Source: an uncultured Bacillota bacterium (GTDB taxonomy: Bacteria > Bacillota > Clostridia > Lachnospirales > Lachnospiraceae). Taken from it: DNA of 19,869 nt. Shown piece after piece: positions 1 through 7,068 of the stretch (within the stretch, counting starts at the first letter, position 1; each line of letters starts with the position of its first letter). The DNA lies in the NCBI GenBank assembly GCA_958352855.1, contig CATWQE010000048.1:1-19869 (forward strand). Reading direction: 5' to 3'. The notes beneath the pieces were generated by a model that searched no databases, was not told the DNA's origin, and saw nothing but the letters and a program-made list of their open reading frames with translations. The translations under genes and the position numbers were made by a program.

Positions 1-98
1 CCCAGTTTATTTCCATTGGTATTGTTCTGCTGGCGCTGATTTTATTTTTCAAAGACAAACTGTTCTGTAAAAAAACAGAAAACACACCAGAAGCGTAG
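1..98 (+). CDS. C-terminal end of a membrane protein (partial, possibly Lgt)
   Basis: An open frame starting at base 3 runs from the window edge to TAG at 96-98. It encodes a last hydrophobic segment (QFISIGIVLLALILFF) followed by a charged cytosolic-type tail (KDKLFCKK...PEA). Only 31 residues are visible, so the family cannot be fixed. The last membrane helix of prolipoprotein diacylglyceryl transferase often begins with a Ser-Gln pair followed by a similar hydrophobic run, so Lgt is one candidate; other polytopic proteins are possible. The stop codon overlaps the AGGAGG ribosome site of the next gene, so the two are probably cotranscribed. Confidence 0.55.
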   Translation, partial: QFISIGIVLLALILFFKDKLFCKKTENTPEA

Positions 99-112
99 GA
101 GGTATGATACAT

Positions 113-1522
113 ATGAAAAAAATTCCCTGGGGTTTGCTTATTCTGGTTTTCATCCTGATTTATATCGGTGCCTTAACCATTCCTTATGTAGCCCACAAAA
201 AGGTTTCCCCCTCTTTTCAGGAAAGCTTTGCGAAACGTACTTTTACCAATGATTCTGCCGGAGTGGAACGCACAGCTTATATTGATGATAACGTAGAAGC
301 TCTGCAATACCGCCTGCGTATGGTAGAAGAGGCAGAAAAAGAAATCATTCTCTCTACCTTTGATTTCAATGCGGACCAGGCCGGAAAGGATATGATGGCA
401 GCTCTTTCAAGCGCTTCCAAAAGAGGGGTAAAGGTCCGGGTCATTGTAGATGGTTTCAGTGGATTTCTAGACTTAAACGGACTAAAGGGAAAACCCTGGT
501 TTCAGGCTTTTGCCGCCCAGGAAAATGTCAGCATTAAAATTTATAACCCTGTAAATTTGTTAAAACCCTGGAACCTTCAGGCAAGACTCCATGATAAGTA
601 TTTCATTATTGATGAAAAAATGTATCTGCTGGGAGGACGAAACACCACGAATCTGTTTCTTGGAGACTATTCCTCCTCCAAAAACATTGACCGGGAACTC
701 TTTGTCTATGAAACTGCCGCAGCAGAGGATTCTTCTCTTTTGCAGGTACGGGATTATTTTGAAGCTGTATGGAAAAGCCCGGACAGCAAGGCTTATACCT
801 GCTCTAAGGTAACTGATAAAATCAGTGCCTGTGCAGTGGAATTAGAAAACCGTTATGAAAAGCTGCAGGATTTATATCCCGAATCTTATAAAACCTGGGA
901 TTGGGAAAGTCTTACCATGGAGACCAACCGGATTTCCCTGCTTTCTAATCCAATTACCTCAGATAACAAAGAGCCATGGATGTGGTACGCCTTAACTCAG
1001 CTTATGAAACAGGGAAAACAGGTAACTGTATACACACCTTATATTATCTGTGGAAAAGAAATGTATCAGGATCTAACAGACCTTACTGCCAATGGCACAG
1101 ACATTGAAATCATAACCAATGCTGTTTCCAGCGGGGCCAATCCATGGGGTTGTACGGATTATCTGAATCAGAAGAAAAACATTTGGAATACAGGGGTAAA
1201 AGTTCATGAGTTTATGGGAAAACACTCCTGTCACACAAAAGCCCTGCTCATTGATGAGCGTATGACTATCCTGGGTTCCTATAACATGGACATGCGAAGT
1301 ACCTACCAGGATACAGAACTCATGCTGGCTGTGGATTCCAGAGAATTAAATGCAAAGATGGCCAAAGAAATGGAACATGACAAAACCTACAGCAGAACCA
1401 TGGGGGACGACGGTACTTATGTCTATGGGGAATACTACAAAGAAAAAGAAATGAGTACAGGAAAAAAAGTGTTCTATGGACTTCTGCGGGTTCTTACCGT
1501 TCCTATCCGACGTTTCTTATAA
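113..1522 (+). CDS. Phospholipase D-like protein (cardiolipin synthase-like), membrane anchored
   Basis: The protein has two HKD motifs, HDKYFIID near residue 160 and HTKALLID near residue 374, each followed by a Gly-Gly/Ser-x-Asn stretch. This is the paired catalytic signature of the phospholipase D superfamily, which acts through a phospho-histidine intermediate. One hydrophobic N-terminal segment (residues 5-25) after a Lys-rich start suggests a signal anchor with the catalytic part outside the cell. At about 469 residues it is close to cardiolipin synthases but has one membrane helix where typical ClsA has two, so a different phosphodiester substrate is possible. I chose ATG 113 because AGGAGG at 97-102 leaves 9 bases; ATG 104 would leave only one. 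It lies directly after the partial membrane-protein gene. Confidence 0.85.
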   Translation: MKKIPWGLLILVFILIYIGALTIPYVAHKKVSPSFQESFAKRTFTNDSAGVERTAYIDDNVEALQYRLRMVEEAEKEIILSTFDFNADQAGKDMMAALSSASKRGVKVRVIVDGFSGFLDLNGLKGKPWFQAFAAQENVSIKIYNPVNLLKPWNLQARLHDKYFIIDEKMYLLGGRNTTNLFLGDYSSSKNIDRELFVYETAAAEDSSLLQVRDYFEAVWKSPDSKAYTCSKVTDKISACAVELENRYEKLQDLYPESYKTWDWESLTMETNRISLLSNPITSDNKEPWMWYALTQLMKQGKQVTVYTPYIICGKEMYQDLTDLTANGTDIEIITNAVSSGANPWGCTDYLNQKKNIWNTGVKVHEFMGKHSCHTKALLIDERMTILGSYNMDMRSTYQDTELMLAVDSRELNAKMAKEMEHDKTYSRTMGDDGTYVYGEYYKEKEMSTGKKVFYGLLRVLTVPIRRFL

Positions 1523-1579
1523 ATCCTGTTTCATTCGTCATTGTATGAAATGTATTGTTGTAAAATATGAGGTGGAATT

Positions 1580-1996
1580 TTGAATACTCTTGGTGAAAAA
1601 TTAAAAGCTGCCAGAATAGAAAAGAAACTATCACAAAACGAAGTATCAGAAAAATTATTGGTGTCAAGACAGACCATTTCTAAGTGGGAAAATAATGTGT
1701 GCTTACCCGACCTAGATAATTTTCAAAAAATCTGTGATTTATATGGATTGCGCTCAGATGACCTCTTGAACAGTAAATCTGAAGCAACGAACACACAAAA
1801 GGAAAGACCAGAAATGGATTCCTTATTATTTCTGATTCCTTTTTTCTTTCTCTTTGTTGTAATACAGAAAGAAAAAGCAGTGTTTCAACTAAACTCCAGG
1901 GAAAAAATATTGTTATTATTTAATGTTCTTTTTACACTTTTCCTTGCCTATTTCATATTTTGTGCTATTCCAAAAACAACTATCATCCGTTTTTGA
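1580..1996 (+). CDS. XRE-family helix-turn-helix regulator with C-terminal membrane segments
   Basis: This 138-residue protein starts with a Cro/CI-type helix-turn-helix (residues 3-60; SQNEVSEKLLVSRQTISKWEN is the recognition part), so it should bind DNA. The C-terminal half contains two hydrophobic stretches, about residues 80-95 and 109-130, which would tether it to the membrane. The start is TTG with GAGGTGG 5 bases upstream; no ATG fits. A terminator follows at once. Base composition is more AT-rich than the flanking housekeeping genes. Candidate targets are the ATGTAAA repeats just downstream. Membrane-tethered XRE proteins of this kind are common in Firmicutes, mostly with unknown ligands. 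Confidence 0.75.
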   Translation: MNTLGEKLKAARIEKKLSQNEVSEKLLVSRQTISKWENNVCLPDLDNFQKICDLYGLRSDDLLNSKSEATNTQKERPEMDSLLFLIPFFFLFVVIQKEKAVFQLNSREKILLLFNVLFTLFLAYFIFCAIPKTTIIRF

Positions 1997-2005
1997 TATG
2001 CATTT

Positions 2006-2042
2006 AAGGAGATACTTCCGCGACGAAGATATCTCCTTTTTT
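2006..2042 (+). terminator. Rho-independent terminator after the XRE gene
   Basis: AAGGAGATACTTC (2006-2018) pairs with GAAGATATCTCCTT (2025-2038) across a 6-base loop with one bulged A, and a run of six T (2037-2042) follows. It starts 10 bases after the stop of the XRE gene and separates it from the next promoter region. Confidence 0.8.
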
Positions 2043-2045
2043 CGT

Positions 2046-2094
2046 ATGTAAAAGCTATGTAAACAAGTATTTACATTAAAAATACCCATGTAAA
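2046..2094 (+). repeat. Cluster of four ATGTAAA repeats (candidate operator)
   Basis: ATGTAAA occurs at 2046-2052, 2057-2063 and 2088-2094, and in inverse orientation (TTTACAT) at 2070-2076. The direct copies are 11 and 31 bases apart, about one and three helical turns, which would put bound proteins on one DNA face. The cluster lies about 80 bases before the start of the 318-residue gene. A weak GATAAT -10 candidate is at 2129-2134 without a convincing -35, which would suit activator dependence. The protein that binds is unknown; the upstream XRE protein is one candidate. Confidence 0.45.
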
Positions 2095-2174
2095 CTTTTA
2101 TATTCTTCCTTTTTCACTCTCATTTTAGGATAATCATTTCAAAAGAAACCAATGAGCAGGAGGTATTCATCATT

Positions 2175-3131
2175 ATGAAAAAAAGAAAGAAAAAGTGGTT
2201 TTGGTATTTTTCAGTAACAGCACTTCTGATATTGCTTATCATGGCCATACTATTTTTCTTTGATTTTTACGAAAAGTCAAAGGAAAAAGAAATCCCAGCA
2301 GAAGAATGGCATATGATAGGAGATGGAGTGTATTTTGACATTTATACAGAGAGTACGAAAGAACAAGTAAGAGATGGAATATTTGAAAATGTAACAGCAG
2401 ATACCGTCTTCTATGCATCCATTCAAAATTCAGGTCAAGAAAGATACGTCAAATTAGCATGCTATTTGAATTATGAACGGATCTCCGTTGAAATGCTAAA
2501 TGACAATTATGATAGTGATCAGATTTTACTGAAGGATAAGGACAATATTACGATACCATTTAAACTAAAAGGTGAGATAAATCCAAATGAAAACTATAAG
2601 CTATTAATTTCTTTATTTTTAGGAACAGACTTACATGAGAGTGACACCAAATATGAAACCACTCAGCATACATTATCGTATGATTATTATCTGAAAAATC
2701 GTAATGACTCCATAATTAATTTAGGCTTGCCACAAGATTCTTCTACTGAATTTATTGATTATGATTTTCCTGGCTTTGTATTAAACACAGACTATTCCTC
2801 TACTTCTGACGGTATAGAGCTGCCACCATCAGAAATCCAAACCGCACCTGGGGAATCTTTTGAACTTGCATACAGAATTGGTCAGATTGCCGATGCACAT
2901 CAGCAACTGATGATTGTTACCATTGATTATCAACAAGTGAATATGAACGGGAAAAGTTCTTTGATAATCGAAACGAAAGAAGGGCACACATCCTTTGGAA
3001 AAATTACGCTGAAAGCCCCTGAAGCCAAAGGAAAATATGAAATTTGTGCATTGCTTGTTCCTAATCCAGAAAGTACCAATGAATTTACTTTTCTAGAAAA
3101 TGCATATCGTTTTACGCTTATGGTAGAATAA
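2175..3131 (+). CDS. Membrane-anchored extracytoplasmic protein of unknown function
   Basis: I do not recognise a family for this 318-residue protein. A very basic start (MKKRKKKWFW) leads into one hydrophobic helix (about residues 9-29), then a charged stalk and a hydrophilic domain that is probably outside the cell. There is no lipobox and no LPxTG motif. The region from about residue 50 to 150 and the last 95 residues read as beta-rich segments, the latter with a Pro-Gly-Glu-Ser-rich turn and a final strand ending in RFTLMVE, which resembles immunoglobulin-like folds; that is inference. AGGAGG at 2158-2163 lies 11 bases before the ATG. The gene is AT-rich, stands alone between a terminator and a convergent hairpin, and is preceded by the ATGTAAA cluster. 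Confidence 0.75.
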   Translation: MKKRKKKWFWYFSVTALLILLIMAILFFFDFYEKSKEKEIPAEEWHMIGDGVYFDIYTESTKEQVRDGIFENVTADTVFYASIQNSGQERYVKLACYLNYERISVEMLNDNYDSDQILLKDKDNITIPFKLKGEINPNENYKLLISLFLGTDLHESDTKYETTQHTLSYDYYLKNRNDSIINLGLPQDSSTEFIDYDFPGFVLNTDYSSTSDGIELPPSEIQTAPGESFELAYRIGQIADAHQQLMIVTIDYQQVNMNGKSSLIIETKEGHTSFGKITLKAPEAKGKYEICALLVPNPESTNEFTFLENAYRFTLMVE

Positions 3132-3145
3132 ACCATTCTGTACCC

Positions 3146-3190
3146 GACAAAATAGAGCGAATGTCCTTATATCATTCGCTCCATCTTGTC
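3146..3190. terminator. Convergent intergenic hairpin
   Basis: An 18-base arm at 3146-3163 faces an 18-base arm at 3173-3190 across a 9-base loop. On the minus-strand RNA all 18 positions pair, two of them as G-U; on the plus strand those two are A-C mismatches. It lies between the ends of two converging genes. The T-tract is poor on both sides, so it may block read-through by structure or protect 3' ends. Confidence 0.55.
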
Positions 3191-3205
3191 TAATAGATAT
3201 TTTAT

Positions 3206-3868
3206 TCAGGCAAAAAACTTCTCCGCTTTTTCCAGCCGTTCCTGAAACTGAGAATAAAAATCCTGGCTTTCATCATAAGGCATAAGATAAAAGGTTTTCA
3301 GCAGATACATGGTAATGTTTTTCAAAGATGCTTCATCCTCAAAGTGTTTCAAAATTTCTTCTACCTTCTTCAAAAAATAATGCCAGTCTGTGACAAACGT
3401 TTCATATCTTCGAATGTCCGGTATGCCAATCCATTTATTGATTTTCACTTTGCTTTTAGGTTCCATGGCACATTCATGAACCTGTAGAAAATATTGAAAG
3501 CTGTGGTTTTCATAAATTCTCCCAAGAGGAAACATCCTGCAAAATCCAGGCCGAAAGCTGTGAATACCGCATCTTCCCTGTTCATTTAAAAAAGCGCAGG
3601 CATCTGTTTTGTCTGTCATTTTCAAATTTGGCAGAATAATCCCATCTACCACCTGAAGCTCTATGGCATAAGATAAGAGAGTTTCAAAACGTTCTCCCAG
3701 ATTTTTGCACAACATAAAGCAATCATAAGGGTCCAGCACAATAGAGCTGCCCATACCTCTGCAACAGTCTGAACAGCCTTTACAATCATTACACCCTACT
3801 TTTGCCATGTCGCTTTGTCTGTATAATCTACCATCTGAAACAGCCTTTAAATCAATTTCACGAAGCAT
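3206..3868 (-). CDS. YkgJ-family cysteine cluster protein
   Basis: The N-terminal cluster C-x2-C-x2-C-x2-CC (residues 26-36, CNDCKGCSDCC) and the later GRCGIHSFRPGFCRMFP stretch match the YkgJ / CxxCxxxxCC family, thought to bind zinc or an Fe-S cluster. The biochemical role of the family is not established. The protein is 220 residues, likely cytosolic, with no membrane segment. The start has AAGGAGA about 5-6 bases upstream. It follows the alarmone synthetase gene by 31 bases on the same strand and is probably cotranscribed with it; the convergent hairpin lies beyond its stop. Confidence 0.82.
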   Translation of the reverse strand: MLREIDLKAVSDGRLYRQSDMAKVGCNDCKGCSDCCRGMGSSIVLDPYDCFMLCKNLGERFETLLSYAIELQVVDGIILPNLKMTDKTDACAFLNEQGRCGIHSFRPGFCRMFPLGRIYENHSFQYFLQVHECAMEPKSKVKINKWIGIPDIRRYETFVTDWHYFLKKVEEILKHFEDEASLKNITMYLLKTFYLMPYDESQDFYSQFQERLEKAEKFFA

Positions 3869-3899
3869 ACTCTTCTCCTTTTTCTCTAAATGTTCTCTG

Positions 3900-4532
3900 C
3901 TAAATATTTTCTATTTGTCTTCTGATTCCCAGCATAGTCCGATCCAGATATTCTACAATTTCCGCACATTTTTTTAATTCCTGGTCAATAGCCGCCGCAT
4001 AGGTTCTGCTGTCCTCTTTTTTGTAGCGAAGCTGATGGTCCAGATTAGCCCAGTAATCCATGGCCGCAGTGCGAAGCTGAAGTTCTGCTTTCACCCACTG
4101 GGTCTCTCCCTGAAATACCAGGGGAATTTCCAAAATCATATGGAGGCTTTGATATCCGGAGTCTTTTGGATTTTTAATATAATCTTTGATTTTCAGAATG
4201 TTCATATCCATCTGTTCCTCCAGCATCCGCTGTACCAGATAAATGTCATCCACATAGGAACAGACTGCCCGCACCCCTATCAAATCATGAATATTTTCCA
4301 AAGCAGTGGAAAAGTTTTTCTCCAGCCCTTTTTTACTCAATTTTTTGCAGGTGCTCCGGTATGTTTTTAATCTTCCTGTTTTCGTCTGAATCACATCCCG
4401 CTTTAATTTTACAGACAATTCCACATTAATCATCTCCAGCTTTGTCATCAAAAGCCGCATGACACACTGCCCTTTTGCAATAAAATCCTTCTGATTCAGA
4501 TTCTCCTTTAATTTGTTTCCTGTTTTTTTCAT
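3900..4532 (-). CDS. Small alarmone synthetase (RelA/SpoT-type GTP pyrophosphokinase domain)
   Basis: It should transfer pyrophosphate from ATP to GTP/GDP to make (p)ppGpp. Family signatures are visible: the Asp-Leu-Ile-Gly-Val-Arg strand (D83, R88), KDYIKNPKDSGYQSLH (residues 116-131, with the purine-stacking Tyr 127), and the Glu of AELQLRT (E150) followed by MDYWANLDHQLRYK. Synthetase core only: there is no HD hydrolase and no TGS/ACT region, so it belongs to the short single-domain type. The start is uncertain. ATG 4532 has no good ribosome site, TTG 4544 would add four residues after AGAAAG, and ATG at residue 25 has AAGGG 9 bases upstream. A long inverted repeat precedes the gene. Confidence 0.85.
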   Translation of the reverse strand: MKKTGNKLKENLNQKDFIAKGQCVMRLLMTKLEMINVELSVKLKRDVIQTKTGRLKTYRSTCKKLSKKGLEKNFSTALENIHDLIGVRAVCSYVDDIYLVQRMLEEQMDMNILKIKDYIKNPKDSGYQSLHMILEIPLVFQGETQWVKAELQLRTAAMDYWANLDHQLRYKKEDSRTYAAAIDQELKKCAEIVEYLDRTMLGIRRQIENI

Positions 4533-4547
4533 ATGGCACTTCAATTC

Positions 4548-4597
4548 TTTCTAAAATATTTGCAACACTGTATAACTATATGCTCCTATTTTAGAAA
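4548..4597 (-). promoter_or_regulatory. Leader inverted repeat before the alarmone synthetase gene
   Basis: TTTCTAAAATA (4548-4558) and TATTTTAGAAA (4587-4597) are perfect 11-base inverted arms around a 28-base loop. In the minus-strand RNA the descending arm contains AGAAAG, the only purine-rich site near the gene start, so folding could hide it. The rest of this gap (4598-4663) shows no gene and no clear terminator. Confidence 0.3.
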
Positions 4598-4663
4598 ATA
4601 TGCCTGTTTTTTCCTATCATGGTAAGATTATTTCTCTGTAAAATTCAGGTGAAAACCCGCTGC

Positions 4664-4945
4664 TTACTCTATACTGGCAAAAAACAATTCATAAAAATCA
4701 TCAGACCCTTCCAGCACCGGGGAATTTTCCCCGCCTCCGTTGGTGCTGCGTTTCATTTCCGCATAGAAAGTTTCCCCTGCATCCACCAGTTCCATCTCAT
4801 AAAGCTCATAGCCCAGGGCTCTTGCCTTCTGGCAAAAAGCCCGCAGAGGATCTTTTTCCTCTCTGGTAAGCAGCAGCTCTTTTCTGATTTCTTCGTCAGT
4901 CATGGCTTTTTTCTGCAGTTCATCTAATAATTCCAAGGTATTCAT
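4664..4945 (-). CDS. Nif11-like small protein, coupled to helD
   Basis: This 93-residue protein starts at ATG 4945 with AGGAGG in the 14-base gap after the helD stop; longer frames reaching back into helD lack support. Its pattern (short helix LLDELQKKAMTDEEIRKEL, then KARALGYELYEMEL) resembles the Nif11 leader domain found at the N-terminus of many ribosomal peptide precursors. It ends with an NGGGENSP stretch and an acidic, aromatic tail (DDFYELFFASIE). The tail has no Cys and few Ser/Thr, so it is not an obvious lanthipeptide core, and no modification enzyme is nearby. I infer a conserved small protein cotranscribed with helD, possibly working with it. The family assignment is tentative. 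Confidence 0.6.
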   Translation of the reverse strand: MNTLELLDELQKKAMTDEEIRKELLLTREEKDPLRAFCQKARALGYELYEMELVDAGETFYAEMKRSTNGGGENSPVLEGSDDFYELFFASIE

Positions 4946-4959
4946 AGCATTCCCTCCTG

Positions 4960-6987
4960 CTATTTTACTGTATACATATACAATTCGTGAAGGGCTCTGG
5001 TAGCACAGATATATTCTGCCTGTTTTAAAAGAGGTGTTTTTTCCTTCCTGCACAGGGCAAACACCTGGTCAAATTCCAGACCCTTTGCCAGATAAAAGGT
5101 AGTAACCGTCAGACCCTTTCGAAAGGTGCTGCTGTTCCTGTCCAAATAAGAAATCTCTGGCATTCTTTCTTTTAAATAAGTAAAAGCCCTCAAAGCTTCT
5201 TCCTCAGTCATGGTAATCAAAGCCCCAGTCTCATACCCATCTTCATCCAGATGCAAGTTTTTCAAAACCTGTTCCAAAGCCTTCTCAAACTCTGCAAAGC
5301 CTTGTTCCTCCACCGGCTTTCCATGGCGCTCAAAAAGCCTCACATCTGTGATTCCAGTAAGCTGATTTGCATAAGAGGCAATCTCCACTGTGTTTCGGTA
5401 ACTCTTGTCCATAATAATTTTCCTCATCTGTTTTCCCAGAATCTGAGGCAAAAAGGTAAGCACATCCTGGGTTTTGGCCTCCATGGTCTGCGCCCTGTCT
5501 CCCAGAATCGTCATCTTACAGGGGAACAATTCTTTTAAAATTTCATACTGCAAATAAGAATAGTCCTGCATTTCATCAATAACCAGATGCTTGATACTCT
5601 TTTGCTTTTCTCTTCCCAAAAGGCGATATTTCAGATACATCATAGGATACACATCTTCATACGCCAGAATTCTTTTTTCATAAGATACTTTTGGTAAAAC
5701 CATATAATCATTTTCCTCCAAAAATTCATTATACAGTACATACAAATCCCTGGTGCGGTACATCTTATAAAATTTTTCTCTCAAAGCATCCGTATCTTCT
5801 TCCGGAAGTGTACAACTATGAAGGGTCTCATATTCATCCACAAAATACTCCAGCAAGGCATCCATTCTGGCAAGAAGCGGAATGTCCTGGAATTTAAAAT
5901 AAAATAAATCCACCAGTTCTGCCTCTGTTTTTACTAAGCCTCGAAACTCCACGTCCCGAAATTCCATAAGGCTGTCCTCCAGCCCCAATAAAAAGCCCTC
6001 TGCCTGGGATAAAAACTCCTGAGACTGTTTCCGCTCATATTCTTCCTGCTCTCTTACCCCAAAGCTTCCCTGCAGTTCCTTCTCAATCTGGTCATAACGG
6101 TCTTCACAGTCAAAAACCGTATCTTTTAATTCTTTATAAGCAAACAAATCAAAGCTCATTTCCTGAATATTTTCCTCACCAAGCTCCGGCAAAATATGAG
6201 AAATATAATCTGAGAATACACTGTTTGGAGATAAAATCAAAATGTTGGAGGATTTCATCTGTTTCCGGTCATGATACAACAGATAGGCAATTCGGTGAAG
6301 GGCAACTGAGGTTTTCCCACTTCCCGCCGCCCCCTGAATCACCAGAATACGGTCACTGGTATTGCGGATAATGGCATTTTGCTCCTTCTGAATGGTACGC
6401 ACAATATTTTTCAACTGTACATCCCCATTGCTCCCAAGCTCTGCTTTTAAGATTTCATCATCAATCTTTACATCACTTTCAAACTCATACACCATTTTCT
6501 GATTACGGATTTTATACTGCCATTTGGAGGTTACTTCCCCCTCCATAAGTCCTCCCGGCGCCTCATAGCTGGCAGGTCCTTTATCAAAATCATAGAATAA
6601 TCCACTGACCGGCGCTCTCCAGTCATAAATCAAAGGCACATGGCCTGCCTGTTCTCCAAAATTTCCAATGCCAATATAAAAATGCTCCGGCTCTTCTTCC
6701 CCGTCATAACAGAAATCCACCCTTCCAAAAAAAGGTGCATCCAACATGGTTTTCAACCTGTGTTTCAATGCCAGTTGCTCCTGATTCGCATTGACCTGGT
6801 GAAGCAAAGCCTGCTGGTTATCAAAATTTTCATAGCCATACTGGTCCATCTCTGTATAATTTTCCCAGTAATATTCATGCATTCCTTCAATTTCCTTCTG
6901 CCCTTCCTGGATGGAATGCTGAACCTCCTCCAGACGATTTTCAAGCTTCTCTATTACAAAGTTTAAATAGTTCTTTCCGTCACTCAT
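4960..6987 (-). CDS. helD: RNA polymerase recycling motor HelD (UvrD-like superfamily 1 ATPase)
   Basis: HelD removes stalled or DNA-bound RNA polymerase using ATP and two arms that enter the enzyme's channels. The 675 residues show a charged N-terminal coiled coil (about 8-80), Walker A GAAGSGKT (219-226), a large insertion of acidic coiled-coil character (about 290-430), Walker B DEMQD (471-475), motif III GDRAQ (496-500), motif IV KSYRNT (528-533), motif V TTFYLAKGLEFD (629-640) and motif VI ATRALHELY (662-670). This is a little shorter than the Bacillus protein (about 774). The N-terminal coiled coil and lack of 2B-type helicase features separate it from true UvrD. AAGGAG lies before ATG 6987. 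A Nif11-like gene follows in the same operon. Confidence 0.9.
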   Translation of the reverse strand: MSDGKNYLNFVIEKLENRLEEVQHSIQEGQKEIEGMHEYYWENYTEMDQYGYENFDNQQALLHQVNANQEQLALKHRLKTMLDAPFFGRVDFCYDGEEEPEHFYIGIGNFGEQAGHVPLIYDWRAPVSGLFYDFDKGPASYEAPGGLMEGEVTSKWQYKIRNQKMVYEFESDVKIDDEILKAELGSNGDVQLKNIVRTIQKEQNAIIRNTSDRILVIQGAAGSGKTSVALHRIAYLLYHDRKQMKSSNILILSPNSVFSDYISHILPELGEENIQEMSFDLFAYKELKDTVFDCEDRYDQIEKELQGSFGVREQEEYERKQSQEFLSQAEGFLLGLEDSLMEFRDVEFRGLVKTEAELVDLFYFKFQDIPLLARMDALLEYFVDEYETLHSCTLPEEDTDALREKFYKMYRTRDLYVLYNEFLEENDYMVLPKVSYEKRILAYEDVYPMMYLKYRLLGREKQKSIKHLVIDEMQDYSYLQYEILKELFPCKMTILGDRAQTMEAKTQDVLTFLPQILGKQMRKIIMDKSYRNTVEIASYANQLTGITDVRLFERHGKPVEEQGFAEFEKALEQVLKNLHLDEDGYETGALITMTEEEALRAFTYLKERMPEISYLDRNSSTFRKGLTVTTFYLAKGLEFDQVFALCRKEKTPLLKQAEYICATRALHELYMYTVK

Positions 6988-7027
6988 TGATAGTCTCCTT
7001 TTTGCAAAAGCAAGAATGTAGTTTATT

Positions 7028-7036
7028 ATTGTATCA
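7028..7036 (-). promoter_or_regulatory. Extended -10 promoter candidate for helD
   Basis: On the minus strand the sequence reads TGATACAAT, an extended -10 (TGn plus TACAAT), about 40 bases before the helD start. The -35 region is poor, as is usual for extended -10 promoters. It lies between the stop of the antitoxin gene and helD. Confidence 0.4.
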
Positions 7037-7068
7037 CAAATGGGGAGACAAGTATATATCTTAAATAT

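Noticed and set aside
4648..4660. GGT-GAAA-ACC hairpin as terminator after the Nif11-like gene
   Set aside because: Three to four pairs and only a short T stretch; too weak to call.
4946..5053. Longer start for the Nif11-like gene inside helD
   Set aside because: No ribosome site, and the residues repeat the helD 3' end in another frame; AGGAGG fits ATG 4945.
5251..5538. Plus-strand frame opposite helD
   Set aside because: Antisense shadow; no start signal and no recognisable domain.
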